Source: Spirochaetaceae bacterium
GTDB lineage: Bacteria; Spirochaetota; Spirochaetia; SZUA-6; Bin103
NCBI GenBank assembly: GCA_028821475.1
Contig: JAPPGB010000128.1
Coordinates: forward strand, 62,001-126,000
Length of the DNA: 64,000 nt
Direction of reading: 5' to 3'
Shown here: positions 50,715 to 59,624 of the stretch, one piece after another
Position numbering within the stretch: the first letter of the stretch is position 1
Layout of the letters: every line of letters starts with the position of its first letter
Made by a program: the position numbers and the translations under genes
Notes under the pieces: model-generated
The model's input: the letters and a program-made list of their open reading frames with translations, nothing else
Databases searched by the model: none
What the model was told of the DNA's origin: nothing

Positions 50715-52331
50715 TCACATGCCGTCGTCGGCCTGGCCACTCGAGTCGGCAAACACGAAGTCGGCCGCCTCCAGGTCCGAGGCGGCCACGCAGGACAGCC
50801 GGATGGTGCCGGCGCCCTGCGACGACAGGTCGATCACGGCGGTGCCGTTTTCGTCGGTGATCGTCAGGTCGCTGAACCCGGTGATGCCGGACAGGTTGCT
50901 CAGGTCGATCTGGTCCTCTCCGTCCGTGAAGTCGCCGATGGTGGTAACCGTCTGCCCCGCCTCCACCACGAACGTGTCCGCGCCGGCGCCGCCGCGCACG
51001 TAGTTGCTGCCGGTGCCGGCGTTGATGGTGTCGTCGCCCTCGCCGCCGAAGATCGCGTCGTTGCCCTCGCCGCCGGTGATGGTGTCGGCGCCCTCGTTGC
51101 CGAAGATCACGTCGTTGCCGCCGGCGCCGGCGAGCGAATCGTCGCCCTCGCCACCGATGATGGTGTCGGCGAAACCGGTTCCGGTGAAACCGGAGTCCGC
51201 CTCGCTGCCGATGAACAGCGTACCGCTCGTATCCGCGGTCGCGAACACGAACTGGTCCGCCGAGAGGTCGGTCGAGGTCACGCCCTGCAGTGTGATGGTG
51301 GCGCCGTCCTCCCCCGGCAAGGTGATCACGGTACCGGTGCCGTCGCTAGTCGCGGCGATGGTGAGATCGGAGTAGGACACGTCCTCGCCGAACGCCGTCA
51401 GATCGATCTGGTCGTCCGAAGTGCTGAAGTCGGTGATGGTGTCGTCCCCGTCGCCGGGTGCGAACACGAACGTGTCGCTGCCGCCGCCGCCGGTCATCGT
51501 GTCGTCGCCGGTGCCGCCGGTAATGATCTCGTCCGCCGTGGTGCCGGTGATGGTATCGTCCCCGGCGTTGGAGAACTCGAACATGCTCTCGGTGACGTCG
51601 GTCGAAGTCACGCCTTGCAGCGTGATCGTGATGCCGTCGTCTTCTCCGTTGCCGGGCACGGTGATGATCGTGCCGGTACCGTCGGTGGTGGCGGTGATGG
51701 TCAGGTCGGAGAAGGACAGGTCGGCGCCGAACAAGGAGAGGTTGATGGTGTCCTCATCCTTGTTGAAGTCGGTGACGGTGTCGTTGCCGTCGCCCGGACC
51801 GAATGCAAAGATGTCCGCCCCGGCGCCACCGGTGAGGGTGTCGTCGCCGCTGCCGCCCACGATGATGTCGGCGCCGGCGCCGCCGTCGATGGTGTCCGCC
51901 CCGGCACCGCCGAGGATGAGGTCTCCGCCCTCGCCGCCGGTGATGTCGTCGTCGCCGCTGCCGCCGAACAGGTAGTCGCTGCCGGCGCCGCCGTCGATGG
52001 TGTCATCGCCGCTGCCACCGCGGATGATGTCCCGGCCGCCGCCGCCGCTCAGAATGTCGTCACCGCTGCCGCCCATGATGAGATCGGCGCCGGTGCCCCC
52101 CTCGATGCTGTCGTCACCGCTGCCGCCGAACAGGTAGTCGCTGCCGGCGCCGCCGTCGATGGTGTCGTCGCCGCCCTCGCCCATCACCACGTCGGCGCCG
52201 CCGAGGGCCTGGATCTCTTCCCCGTCTTCGCTGCCGATGATCATCTCCGAGGCGTTCGTGAATCGGTAGACGGGCGTCTGCTCCGCTTCCGGTTCGTTGT
52301 TCTGCGGGTTGGGATCCTGGTCGTCCGACAC
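50715..52331 (-). CDS. RTX calcium-binding repeat protein, type I secretion substrate
   Basis: This 538-residue, strongly acidic protein has about 15 consecutive GGxGxDxUx nonapeptides in residues 40-175 (such as GGSGDDTID), then shorter RTX blocks near 265-290 and 385-435. Each block leads into a beta module of about 65-70 residues: DFxxxxDxIDL, FSDLTITA, ITLQGVTSTD and a final F-x-F. The module occurs three times. No enzymatic domain is present. The GTG start follows AAGGAG. The export machinery is encoded directly downstream. It probably folds on calcium outside the cell and may serve as a matrix or surface layer. Confidence 0.88.
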   Translation of the reverse strand: MSDDQDPNPQNNEPEAEQTPVYRFTNASEMIIGSEDGEEIQALGGADVVMGEGGDDTIDGGAGSDYLFGGSGDDSIEGGTGADLIMGGSGDDILSGGGGRDIIRGGSGDDTIDGGAGSDYLFGGSGDDDITGGEGGDLILGGAGADTIDGGAGADIIVGGSGDDTLTGGAGADIFAFGPGDGNDTVTDFNKDEDTINLSLFGADLSFSDLTITATTDGTGTIITVPGNGEDDGITITLQGVTSTDVTESMFEFSNAGDDTITGTTADEIITGGTGDDTMTGGGGSDTFVFAPGDGDDTITDFSTSDDQIDLTAFGEDVSYSDLTIAATSDGTGTVITLPGEDGATITLQGVTSTDLSADQFVFATADTSGTLFIGSEADSGFTGTGFADTIIGGEGDDSLAGAGGNDVIFGNEGADTITGGEGNDAIFGGEGDDTINAGTGSNYVRGGAGADTFVVEAGQTVTTIGDFTDGEDQIDLSNLSGITGFSDLTITDENGTAVIDLSSQGAGTIRLSCVAASDLEAADFVFADSSGQADDGM

Positions 52332-52374
52332 GATACGCTCCTTCAGTTTACGAATTGGCCAGGTAGTACACACT

Positions 52375-52403
52375 TATAGTAACGTCTTGTGCATCTCAGT
52401 CAA
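52375..52403 (-). promoter_or_regulatory. Promoter of the RTX/type I secretion operon
   Basis: On the minus strand TTGACT (52403-52398) and ACTATA (52380-52375) are 17 bases apart. The leader to the GTG start is about 35 bases and carries AAGGAG. The same divergent gap serves gnd on the plus strand. Confidence 0.55.
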
Positions 52404-52489
52404 CCCTGGAGACTTCCTTCGAGTACCATGAGAACGTGGTTGCGCTCGTGGTGGGTTCCGGCGACAATACGCCCGACGATTCCCCAACC

Positions 52490-53935
52490 ATGAGCACTCA
52501 ATCGCAAGCCGACATCGGCGTGGTCGGCATGGCCGTCATGGGCCAGAACCTGGCCCTCAACATCGAAAGCCGCGGCTACACCGTGGCGGTCTACAATCGT
52601 ACCCAGAGCACCCTGCATGAGTTCGTGCAGGGCGCCGGCGGCCGGCGGCTGCTGCCGGCGGCGTCGCTCGCGGAGTTCGCCGCCTCCCTGTCCCGGCCGC
52701 GCAAGGTCCTGCTGATGGTGCAGGCCGGCGCGGCGGTGGACCGGGTCATCGCCGACCTGCGTCCGCACCTGGCTGCCGGCGACATCGTGATCGACGGCGG
52801 CAACTCCTACTTCGTCGACACCGTGCGGCGCGCGCGGGAGGCCGGCGCGGCGGAGCTGCGCTACATCGGCACCGGCGTGTCGGGCGGCGAGGAAGGCGCC
52901 CTGCTCGGGCCGAGCATCATGCCCGGCGGCGACCGCGGCGCCTACCGGGAAGTCGAGCCGGTGCTGACCGCCATTGCCGCCAAGGTGGACGGCGACCCGT
53001 GCTGCACCTTCATCGGCGCCGACGGCGCCGGCCACTACGTCAAGATGGTGCACAACGGCATCGAGTACGGCGACATGCAGTTGATCGCCGAGGCATACTC
53101 GTTCATGAAGCTGGCTCTCGGCATGAGCCACGTGGAGATGCACGACACGTTCGCGGAGTGGAACCGCGGCGAGCTCGACTCCTACCTGATCGAGATCACC
53201 ACCGACATCCTCGCCAAGAGCGACCCGGAAACCGGCGCCCCGCTGGTCGAGATGATCCTGGACCAGGCCGGCCAGAAAGGCACCGGCAAGTGGACCAGCG
53301 AGTCGGCGCTGAACCTCGGCGTGCCGGCGCCGACCATCGCGGAGGCCGTGTTCGCCCGCTGCGTGTCTGCGCTGAAGCAGGAACGGGTCGCGGCCGCGGG
53401 ACGGCTGAGCGGCCCGGAGACCACGTTCTCCGGCGACCGGGCACGATTCCTGGACGCGCTGCGCAAGGCCCTGTACGCCTCCAAGATCTGTTCCTACGCG
53501 CAGGGGTTCGCGCTGATGCGCGCGGCCGCGGCGGAGCACGGCTGGGACCTGGACTACGGCGCCATCGCGATGATCTGGCGCGGCGGCTGCATCATTCGAG
53601 CCAAGTTCCTGAGCAAGATCAAGGACGCCTACGAGCGCGACCCGGCACTGGCCAACCTGCTGCTCGACCCCTACTTCACCGACATCGTGCACCGCGGCCA
53701 GGAGCAGTGGCGGGAAGTGGTGGCCACGGCCGCCACCATCGGCATTCCGGTGCCGGCGTTTTCCTCCGCGCTCAGCTACTACGACAGCTACCGGTCGGCC
53801 ACCCTGTCGGCCAACATGCTGCAGGCGCAGCGCGACTACTTCGGCGCCCACACCTACCGGCGCGTCGACCGCGACGGCGTGTACCATACCGAGTGGCTGG
53901 CCGGTTCGAGCCCGCCCGCCCGCCGGATCAGTTGA
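52490..53935 (+). CDS. gnd: 6-phosphogluconate dehydrogenase, decarboxylating
   Basis: This 481-residue enzyme has [30 protein letters not shown], the NADP-binding start. [38 protein letters not shown] and [27 protein letters not shown] carry the catalytic Lys and Asn near residue 180. [12 protein letters not shown] and a C-terminal [20 protein letters not shown] complete the match. It oxidises 6-phosphogluconate to ribulose 5-phosphate with NADP+. The ATG at 52490 is chosen because it starts just before the Rossmann strand. It heads a six-gene run with gaps of 12 bases or less. Confidence 0.97.
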   Translation: MSTQSQADIGVVGMAVMGQNLALNIESRGYTVAVYNRTQSTLHEFVQGAGGRRLLPAASLAEFAASLSRPRKVLLMVQAGAAVDRVIADLRPHLAAGDIVIDGGNSYFVDTVRRAREAGAAELRYIGTGVSGGEEGALLGPSIMPGGDRGAYREVEPVLTAIAAKVDGDPCCTFIGADGAGHYVKMVHNGIEYGDMQLIAEAYSFMKLALGMSHVEMHDTFAEWNRGELDSYLIEITTDILAKSDPETGAPLVEMILDQAGQKGTGKWTSESALNLGVPAPTIAEAVFARCVSALKQERVAAAGRLSGPETTFSGDRARFLDALRKALYASKICSYAQGFALMRAAAAEHGWDLDYGAIAMIWRGGCIIRAKFLSKIKDAYERDPALANLLLDPYFTDIVHRGQEQWREVVATAATIGIPVPAFSSALSYYDSYRSATLSANMLQAQRDYFGAHTYRRVDRDGVYHTEWLAGSSPPARRIS

Positions 53936-53947
53936 AGGAGCACGAGC

Positions 53948-54766
53948 TTGAGTTATCTGGATCGGACGTTCGGTCTTCATGACCAGGTGGTTGCGCTCGC
54001 GGGCGGCGGCGGCACCATCGCGCTGGCCCTCGCCGACGCGTTTCTGAACGCCGGCGCGCGGGTGGCGATCTGGAGCCGCCGGCAGGCGACGGTGGATGCC
54101 GCCCTCGGGCAGCTCGGCGGCGATGCCGGCCGTCGCGAGCGCCTGTGCGGCATCGTGGCGGACGCCGGCGACGAGGCGGCGGTGGATGCCGCCCTCGCGT
54201 CCACCGAGGCGGCGCTCGGCGCACCCACCGTGCTGCTCAACGGGGTTGGCGGCAACCGCGGCAAGGGCGCCTTCAACGACATCGACGTCGCCCTGTTCGA
54301 GGAAGTGCTGAGCCTCAACCTGGTCGCCGGACTGGTGGTGCCCACCAAGCGCACCACCGCGTTCTGGATCGCCCGCGGCAGCGGCGGCTGCATCATCAAC
54401 GTCGCTTCGATGGCCTCCTACGTGCCGCTGTCGGGCGTGTGGGCGTACAACGCCGCCAAGGCCGGCGTGATCAACCTGACCATGGCCTGCGCCAAGGAGT
54501 ACGCGCCGCACGGCATCCGCGTAAACGCGATCGCCCCCGGGTTCATCGTCGCCCATCAGAACCGGCGGCTGCTGATCGAGGACGATGCCACCGGCAAGCT
54601 CACCGAGCGCGGCCGGCAGATCATCGACCACACCCCGTTCGGACGCTTCGCCGACGCCGGCGAGATGTCCGGCGCCGCCCTGTTCCTGGCCAGCGACAAG
54701 GCGGCCGGGTTCATCACCGGCGTCACCATCCCGATCGACGGCGGCTACCTGATTCACAATGTGTGA
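53948..54766 (+). CDS. SDR oxidoreductase, D-mannonate/fructuronate type (UxuB/YjmF-like)
   Basis: This 272-residue SDR has GGGGTIALALADAFLNAGARVAIW, a catalytic Ser in IINVASMASY, the catalytic AYNAAKAGVINLT (Y-x-x-x-K, about residue 165), and VNAIAPGFIVAHQNRRLL. A further stretch, LTERGRQIIDHTPFGRF, precedes the TGVTIPIDGGY terminus. The QNRxLL...TERxxxII..TP segment is characteristic of SDR-type D-mannonate:NAD oxidoreductases of the hexuronate pathway. The TTG start has AAGGAG seven bases upstream and lies 12 bases after gnd. Mannonate is also the product expected of a LarA-type gluconate 2-epimerase, encoded two genes on. Confidence 0.86.
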   Translation: MSYLDRTFGLHDQVVALAGGGGTIALALADAFLNAGARVAIWSRRQATVDAALGQLGGDAGRRERLCGIVADAGDEAAVDAALASTEAALGAPTVLLNGVGGNRGKGAFNDIDVALFEEVLSLNLVAGLVVPTKRTTAFWIARGSGGCIINVASMASYVPLSGVWAYNAAKAGVINLTMACAKEYAPHGIRVNAIAPGFIVAHQNRRLLIEDDATGKLTERGRQIIDHTPFGRFADAGEMSGAALFLASDKAAGFITGVTIPIDGGYLIHNV

Positions 54767-54777
54767 GAGTGTGAGAG

Positions 54778-55692
54778 GTGCGAGAAACAGACGTGAATGA
54801 GTCCGTGTCGCTGAGCGACCTGCAACCGCAACACCCCTACTTCGTCGGCATCGACTCCGACGGCTGCGCCTTCCCGAGCATGGAGGTCAAGCACAAGGAG
54901 TGCTTCATCCCGGAGATCGTCCGCCACTTCGGGTTGCAGCCGATCTCCAAGTACGCGCGCGAGGCCGCCGAGTTCGTCAACCTGTACTCGCAGATGCGCG
55001 GCGCCAACCGGTTCCCGGCGCTGATGAAGGTGATGGACCTGCTCGCCGAGCGCCCGGAGGTGCAGCGCTCGCCGGTCACCGTGCCGCGGCTGCCCGCGCT
55101 GCGCGCGTGGGCGGAGAGCGCGCCGAGCCTGGCGAACCCCGAGCTGATGGACGCCGTACGCGACAGCAACGACCCGGAGTTGCGCCAGGTGCTCGACTGG
55201 TCCAACGCCGTGAACAGCTCGATCGCCCGCATGGTGCAGGGCGTGCCTCCGTTTCCGGGCGTCGAGACGATCCTGTCGGAACTGCAGGAGCGGGCGGACG
55301 TGATCGTGGTGTCGGCCACGCCGAGCGAGGCGCTGCGCCGCGAGTGGGCCGAACACCGGCTTGACGGTTACGTCCGCGCAATCGCCGGGCAGGAGGTGGG
55401 CAGCAAGAGCGAAATGCTGCAGCAGGCCGCTGGCGGCAGGTACGCGGACGGCCACGTCCTGATGGTCGGCGATGCCCCCGGCGACTGGCGGGCGGCGCGC
55501 ACCATCGGTGCGCTGTTCTTCCCGATCGCACCGGGCCGGGAAGAGGAATCCTGGCGGCAATTGCAGGATGAAGGACTGGAGCGCTTCTTCGCGGGCTCCT
55601 TCGCCGGCGCGTACGAGGACGCGCTGCTGGCGGAGTTTCAGGCGATTCTGCCCGAACAGCCGCCCTGGGCCGCGCCGCAACGAGGAGGGTGA
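54778..55692 (+). CDS. HAD-superfamily hydrolase (first of two)
   Basis: This 304-residue protein has FVGIDSDGCAF (motif I D-x-D near residue 25), VIVVSATPSEALRREW (motif II near 180), a Lys in VGSKSEML (motif III) and VLMVGDAPGDW (motif IV near 235). The helical cap is long (residues 40-150). HAD phosphatases remove phosphate from sugar phosphates and related compounds. The position between a mannonate-type SDR and a LarA-like enzyme suggests a sugar-acid phosphate substrate. The start is uncertain between GTG 54778 and GTG 54793. Confidence 0.82.
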   Translation: MRETDVNESVSLSDLQPQHPYFVGIDSDGCAFPSMEVKHKECFIPEIVRHFGLQPISKYAREAAEFVNLYSQMRGANRFPALMKVMDLLAERPEVQRSPVTVPRLPALRAWAESAPSLANPELMDAVRDSNDPELRQVLDWSNAVNSSIARMVQGVPPFPGVETILSELQERADVIVVSATPSEALRREWAEHRLDGYVRAIAGQEVGSKSEMLQQAAGGRYADGHVLMVGDAPGDWRAARTIGALFFPIAPGREEESWRQLQDEGLERFFAGSFAGAYEDALLAEFQAILPEQPPWAAPQRGG

Positions 55693-55694
55693 AC

Positions 55695-56966
55695 ATGGCA
55701 CAGACCACGACTGCGCTTGCAGCGAGGCCGGACACCGCCGGGGCGTGGGACCTGGCCACCGTGTGCGCGCACCTGGAGGCCGGTACGCCGGCGCACCTGG
55801 TGCAGGACCGCCGGGTGCTCGCCCTGACCCCGGACGCCACCCGCACCGCACCCATGCCGCTGCTGATCCGCGCCGTGCAGCAGGTGATCGGCACGCGCGC
55901 CGCGCAGCTCGACTACATGGTGGCGCTCGGCACCCACCCGGTCATGAGCGACGCCGAGATCCTGGGCCTGTACGGTCTTACGCCGGCGCAGCGGGAGGCG
56001 GAATTCCCATCGTCGCGGTTCATGAACCACCGCTGGGACCGGCCCGATACCCTGGTCAGGATCGGCCGCTTCGAAGCACGGGAGATCGCCGACATCACCG
56101 GCGGCCTGTTCGCGGAACCGATCGACGTCACCATCAACCGCGCCATCTTCGACTACGACCTGATCCTCATCGTCGGCCCGGTGTTCCCGCACGAGATCGT
56201 CGGGTTCTCCGGCGGCCACAAGTACCTGTTCCCCGGCATATCCGGCGGCGAGTTCCTGGACTTCTTTCACTGGCTGTCCGCGGTCATCACGTGCCGCAAG
56301 ACCATCGGGCAGCGAGCCACGCCGGCACGCGCGGTAGTCGAACGCGCCGCGGAGATGGTCGACGTACCGCGTCACCTCGTCGCCATGGTGGTGACCTCGG
56401 GCGGCGGCCTGGAAGGCATGTACGTGGGTGCCCCCGAAGACGCGTGGCAGCGGGCGGTGGACCACTCGGAACGGGTGCACGTGGTACGCAAGCCGCGTGC
56501 GTACCACACCGTGTTCGGACGCGCCCCGGAGATGTATGACGAGATGTGGGTGGGCGGCAAGGTGATGTACAAGCTGGAGCCGGTGGTCGCCGACGGCGGC
56601 ACCCTGATCGTGTACGGACCGCACATCCGCGAGATCTCCCGCACCTGGGGCAGCTACCTGGAGCAGGTCGGCTACCACGTCGCCGAGTACTTCACCAGCC
56701 GCATGGGCCAATTCAGCGACGTTCCGCGCGGCGTGCTGGCGCACTCCGCCCTGGTGCGGGGCGAGGGCAGCTACCGCGACGGCGTCGAGCGCCCGCGTAT
56801 CGACGTGGTGCTGGCCACCGGCCTCGCGCCGGAACTGTGCGCCCGCATCAACCTCGGCTACCTCGACCCGGCCGCCGTGAATCCCGACGATTACCGCGAC
56901 CGCGAGGCGGAGGGCATCCTCTCCGTCGACCACGCCGGCGAGACGCTGCACCTGGTCGGCGGCTGA
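55695..56966 (+). CDS. LarA-family nickel-pincer racemase/epimerase
   Basis: This 423-residue LarA-superfamily protein has TPDATRTAP with the substrate-binding Arg (about 50), ALGTHPVMSD with a His (81), and PHEIVGFSGGHKYLFPG with His166 and Lys176. His192 lies 16 residues further on. The spacing matches L. plantarum LarA His174/Lys184/His200: catalytic base, cofactor-linking Lys and nickel ligand. The N-terminal RWDRPDTLVRIG and the C-terminal domain are as expected. The family includes lactate and malate racemases and D-gluconate 2-epimerase. The operon (gnd, mannonate-type SDR, HADs) favours a sugar acid. GAGGAGG lies before ATG 55695. Confidence 0.9.
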   Translation: MAQTTTALAARPDTAGAWDLATVCAHLEAGTPAHLVQDRRVLALTPDATRTAPMPLLIRAVQQVIGTRAAQLDYMVALGTHPVMSDAEILGLYGLTPAQREAEFPSSRFMNHRWDRPDTLVRIGRFEAREIADITGGLFAEPIDVTINRAIFDYDLILIVGPVFPHEIVGFSGGHKYLFPGISGGEFLDFFHWLSAVITCRKTIGQRATPARAVVERAAEMVDVPRHLVAMVVTSGGGLEGMYVGAPEDAWQRAVDHSERVHVVRKPRAYHTVFGRAPEMYDEMWVGGKVMYKLEPVVADGGTLIVYGPHIREISRTWGSYLEQVGYHVAEYFTSRMGQFSDVPRGVLAHSALVRGEGSYRDGVERPRIDVVLATGLAPELCARINLGYLDPAAVNPDDYRDREAEGILSVDHAGETLHLVGG

Positions 56967-56974
56967 CCGCAAGC

Positions 56975-57823
56975 GTGACGCGCGCCGACCGCCCGCTGCT
57001 GCTCTACCTCGACTTCGACGGCGTCGTGTGCGACTCGGAGCGGGAGTGCTTCGTCAGCAGCTGGCTCACCTGGCGGCAGCTTGGCGGCGCTGAGCGCCGC
57101 GCGGGCGGCGCCAACAGGGAAGAGCACATCAGCCTGCACGCACGCCGCCGGTTCCGGCAGATGCGGCCGCTGATCCGATCCGGTGAGGACTACGTGGTGA
57201 TTCAGCAGATCCTGGCGCGCGAGCAGGCCGAGGCGGACTTCCACGGGCCGGCCACCGTGCCCGCGTTCGACGCCTACCGGGCCGCGCTCGGCAGCCGGTG
57301 CATCGGCCGGTACAAGGTCGCCATGGCCCGCACCCGCGGCGCCTTCCTGGCGCGCGACAAGGCGCACTGGCTGGCGCTCAACCGCCTGTACCCGCACATG
57401 CGCCGGCTGCTGGCCGCCGGCGACCTGACCAACGTCCGCATCCTGTCCACCAAGGCGGCGCCGCTGGTGTGCGAGATCCTGCACGCCCACCGCATACCGA
57501 TTCCCCCCGGCGCCGTGTTCCACGCCGCCAGCAACCCGGACGGCGCCGACGCTCGCAAGCTGGACATGATCGGCGAACACCTGGACCGCACACCCGGAGC
57601 GCACGCCCTGTTCGTGGAAGACCAGCTCGACCACCTGCTCGGCAACGCGGACCGGCGCATCGCCACCTGCCTCGCCGACTGGGGCTACGTTCTGCCCGAG
57701 TGGTTCGCCGATCACGATCTCCTGCGCGCCGAACGGGTGCGGGTGGTCGCCGCCGCCGACATGCCGGACCTGTTCCGGCGCGCCCGGCGCGCCGGACTGG
57801 CGGCGCACGCCGGCCGCGCGTGA
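56975..57823 (+). CDS. HAD-superfamily hydrolase (second)
   Basis: This 282-residue protein begins RPLLLYLDFDGVVCDSERE (motif I D-x-D near residue 13). A helical cap follows, then VRILSTKAAPLVCEIL (motif II-like, about 150) and HALFVEDQLDHLLG (motif IV near 215). Motif II has Ser-Thr-Lys. The GTG start lies eight bases after the LarA stop. The role is presumably dephosphorylation of an intermediate in this pathway; the substrate is not predictable. It shows little similarity to the HAD protein two genes upstream, so the two are probably not duplicates. Confidence 0.75.
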   Translation: MTRADRPLLLYLDFDGVVCDSERECFVSSWLTWRQLGGAERRAGGANREEHISLHARRRFRQMRPLIRSGEDYVVIQQILAREQAEADFHGPATVPAFDAYRAALGSRCIGRYKVAMARTRGAFLARDKAHWLALNRLYPHMRRLLAAGDLTNVRILSTKAAPLVCEILHAHRIPIPPGAVFHAASNPDGADARKLDMIGEHLDRTPGAHALFVEDQLDHLLGNADRRIATCLADWGYVLPEWFADHDLLRAERVRVVAAADMPDLFRRARRAGLAAHAGRA

Positions 57824-57830
57824 CCTGACG

Positions 57831-58637
57831 TTGTACCGCCGGCTGCATCTGACGCGCCGCCGCACGCGGTCGGCGCCGGGTGGCGTTGCGGTCGCCCTGA
57901 CGTACCTCGTGGTAATCTTCCTGTTCAGCGAGTTGCGCATCCTGGTCACCATGAGCTGGCGAAGACGAAGACGGCAGGTGGTGGAACGGTTCATGACCGT
58001 GCAGGGCCGGCGCATGATCGCTACCGTGCATCGCTTCTGTGGGTTGCGCTACACGGCGGACACCGGCGGCGCCGGCGAGTTGCCGCGGCGCTTCATCATG
58101 CTCAGCAACCACCAGAGCCTGGCCGACATCCCGATGCTGGTGGCGGCGTTTCCGCGCCATCCCCCCAAGTTCATCGCCAAGCGCTCGCTGTTTCGCGGTA
58201 TCCCGACGCTGTCCAAGTGCCTGCGCTACGGCGAGCACGCGGCGATCGACCGCCACGGCCCGTTTCGCCCCACCCGCCGGGCACTGGTCCGGCTGGCGCA
58301 GCTCGACCGGCACGCCGACCCCGGCTCGCCCTATCCGCCCTGCAGCCTTGCCGTGTTCCCGGAAGGCACGCGCTCCCGGGACGGCAAGGTGGCGCGCTTC
58401 TACCGTGCCGGAACCCGCGTTCTTGCCGAGCACACCGGTCTGCCGATCGTGGCGGTAGCACTTGACGGCGGCACCGCGATCTCCCGGCTCGGCGCGTTCG
58501 GCAACCTGGCGGGCATCCACTACCGGATCAAGGTGCTCGCGATCTATCCGCCGGCGACCGACCGGCAGACGATGGCGGCCGTGCTCGACGACGCGCACCG
58601 AAACATTGCGGCGCAGGTCGACGCCTGGCAGGCGTGA
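57831..58637 (+). CDS. 1-acyl-sn-glycerol-3-phosphate acyltransferase (PlsC-like)
   Basis: This 268-residue protein has an N-terminal membrane helix (residues 19-36, VAVALTYLVVIFLFSELR). Next come MLSNHQSLADIP (catalytic N-H-x4-D, about residue 93), FIAKRSLFRGIPTLSKCL, and VFPEGTRSRDGKVARFYRAG (glycerol-3-phosphate-binding, about 175). LPIVAVALDGG is near 205. PlsC-type enzymes acylate lysophosphatidic acid in phospholipid synthesis. The TTG start is seven bases after the HAD stop, so it is the last gene of the gnd operon despite the different pathway. Its stop lies six bases from the convergent M23 gene stop. Confidence 0.9.
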   Translation: MYRRLHLTRRRTRSAPGGVAVALTYLVVIFLFSELRILVTMSWRRRRRQVVERFMTVQGRRMIATVHRFCGLRYTADTGGAGELPRRFIMLSNHQSLADIPMLVAAFPRHPPKFIAKRSLFRGIPTLSKCLRYGEHAAIDRHGPFRPTRRALVRLAQLDRHADPGSPYPPCSLAVFPEGTRSRDGKVARFYRAGTRVLAEHTGLPIVAVALDGGTAISRLGAFGNLAGIHYRIKVLAIYPPATDRQTMAAVLDDAHRNIAAQVDAWQA

Positions 58638-58643
58638 GCCGCG

Positions 58644-59624
58644 TCAGCGCGCCAGGGTGCCGCGGCCGCCGCTGCGTGAGCTGTTGAGAATGGACAGGAA
58701 CTGCCGCGGGTTCACCACCTGCTCCGCAATCCAGACCTCGTAGTGCAGGTGGGGCCCGGTGGAGAGCCCCGTGCTGCCGAGGTAGCCGAGCACCGCGCCA
58801 CGCTCGACCTGCTGCCCCGCCTTGACCAGCGGCCGCCGGCCCAGGTGACCGTACACGGTCGCGAAGCCGTACTTGTGCTTTACGATCACGAAGTGGCCGA
58901 GGTTGTGGGGCTCGTATCCGATCCGTTGCACGCGGCCGTTGGCGGTGGCGACGATCTCGGTGCCGCGCAGCCAGGCGATGTCTATCCCCTTGTGGATGTA
59001 CCAGCGGCGGTTGAACGGATGGATGGCAGGACCGAAGTCCGCCGTGATGTAGCCCTTGCCGGCTGCCACCGGCCACATGCTCGGAATGTCGACCAGCAGC
59101 TCGCGTTGCGCGACGAGGGCATTCTCGATCTCCTGCAGCGGACCGAGCGCCGCCTCCAGGTAGGTGCGCAGGCTGCGCAGCTCGGTCAGGCTGCGCACGT
59201 CGCTGGCAATCACCAGCGACTCGCTCACGAACGAAGCGAGGTCGCCGCCGACGCCGCCGGTCAGGTAGCCGCGCGCGTTCTCGGTACCTACCACGCCCAA
59301 CACCCGTTCCAACGACTGCCGGAACTGGATCACCACGCGCTGCAGTTCCTTCACTTCATCGGTCATGCTTTCGACCGTCGTCTCGCTCGCGGCCAACGCG
59401 CGGCTCGCATCCAGGAACCGCTCGTGGGTCCGCGTGAAGCCGGTGGACAGAGAAACCGACACCACCAGCAGCGCCGCCAGCATCACGCACACGAACAACA
59501 GGCCGAACACCGAGAACTGCAGGTTCACGGCCTTCCGCTGCGAGTGCGGAACGATCATGACGGTGAGTCTCTGGTTGCCGATGACGGCGGCGTGGCGGCA
59601 GAGGTATACCGCCGGACGAGTCAT
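58644..59624 (-). CDS. Membrane-anchored M23-family (LytM-type) peptidase
   Basis: This protein of about 326 residues has GNQRLTVMIVPHSQRKAVNLQFS before a single helix (FGLLFVCVMLAALLVVSVSLS), an arrangement and sequence familiar from spirochaete M23 peptidases. A coiled-coil region (ESMTDEVKELQRVVIQFRQSL) follows. The LytM domain carries HKGIDIAW (H-x3-D), GHFVIVKH and GPHLHYEVW (zinc-binding H-x-H). It probably cleaves peptidoglycan cross-links or regulates such enzymes. The N-terminus is uncertain; a longer basic extension to 59816 has no ribosome site. Confidence 0.88.
   Translation of the reverse strand: MTRPAVYLCRHAAVIGNQRLTVMIVPHSQRKAVNLQFSVFGLLFVCVMLAALLVVSVSLSTGFTRTHERFLDASRALAASETTVESMTDEVKELQRVVIQFRQSLERVLGVVGTENARGYLTGGVGGDLASFVSESLVIASDVRSLTELRSLRTYLEAALGPLQEIENALVAQRELLVDIPSMWPVAAGKGYITADFGPAIHPFNRRWYIHKGIDIAWLRGTEIVATANGRVQRIGYEPHNLGHFVIVKHKYGFATVYGHLGRRPLVKAGQQVERGAVLGYLGSTGLSTGPHLHYEVWIAEQVVNPRQFLSILNSSRSGGRGTLAR

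Noticed and set aside
49659-52379. Plus-strand open frame of 906 codons opposite the type I secretion genes
   Set aside because: It is antisense to clearly conserved ABC exporter and RTX genes; long shadow frames are expected in GC-rich DNA and its protein is His/Gly/Val-rich with no family features.
52400-54757. Minus-strand open frame of 785 codons opposite gnd and the SDR
   Set aside because: Both plus-strand genes are full length with strong motifs; the antisense product is low-complexity.
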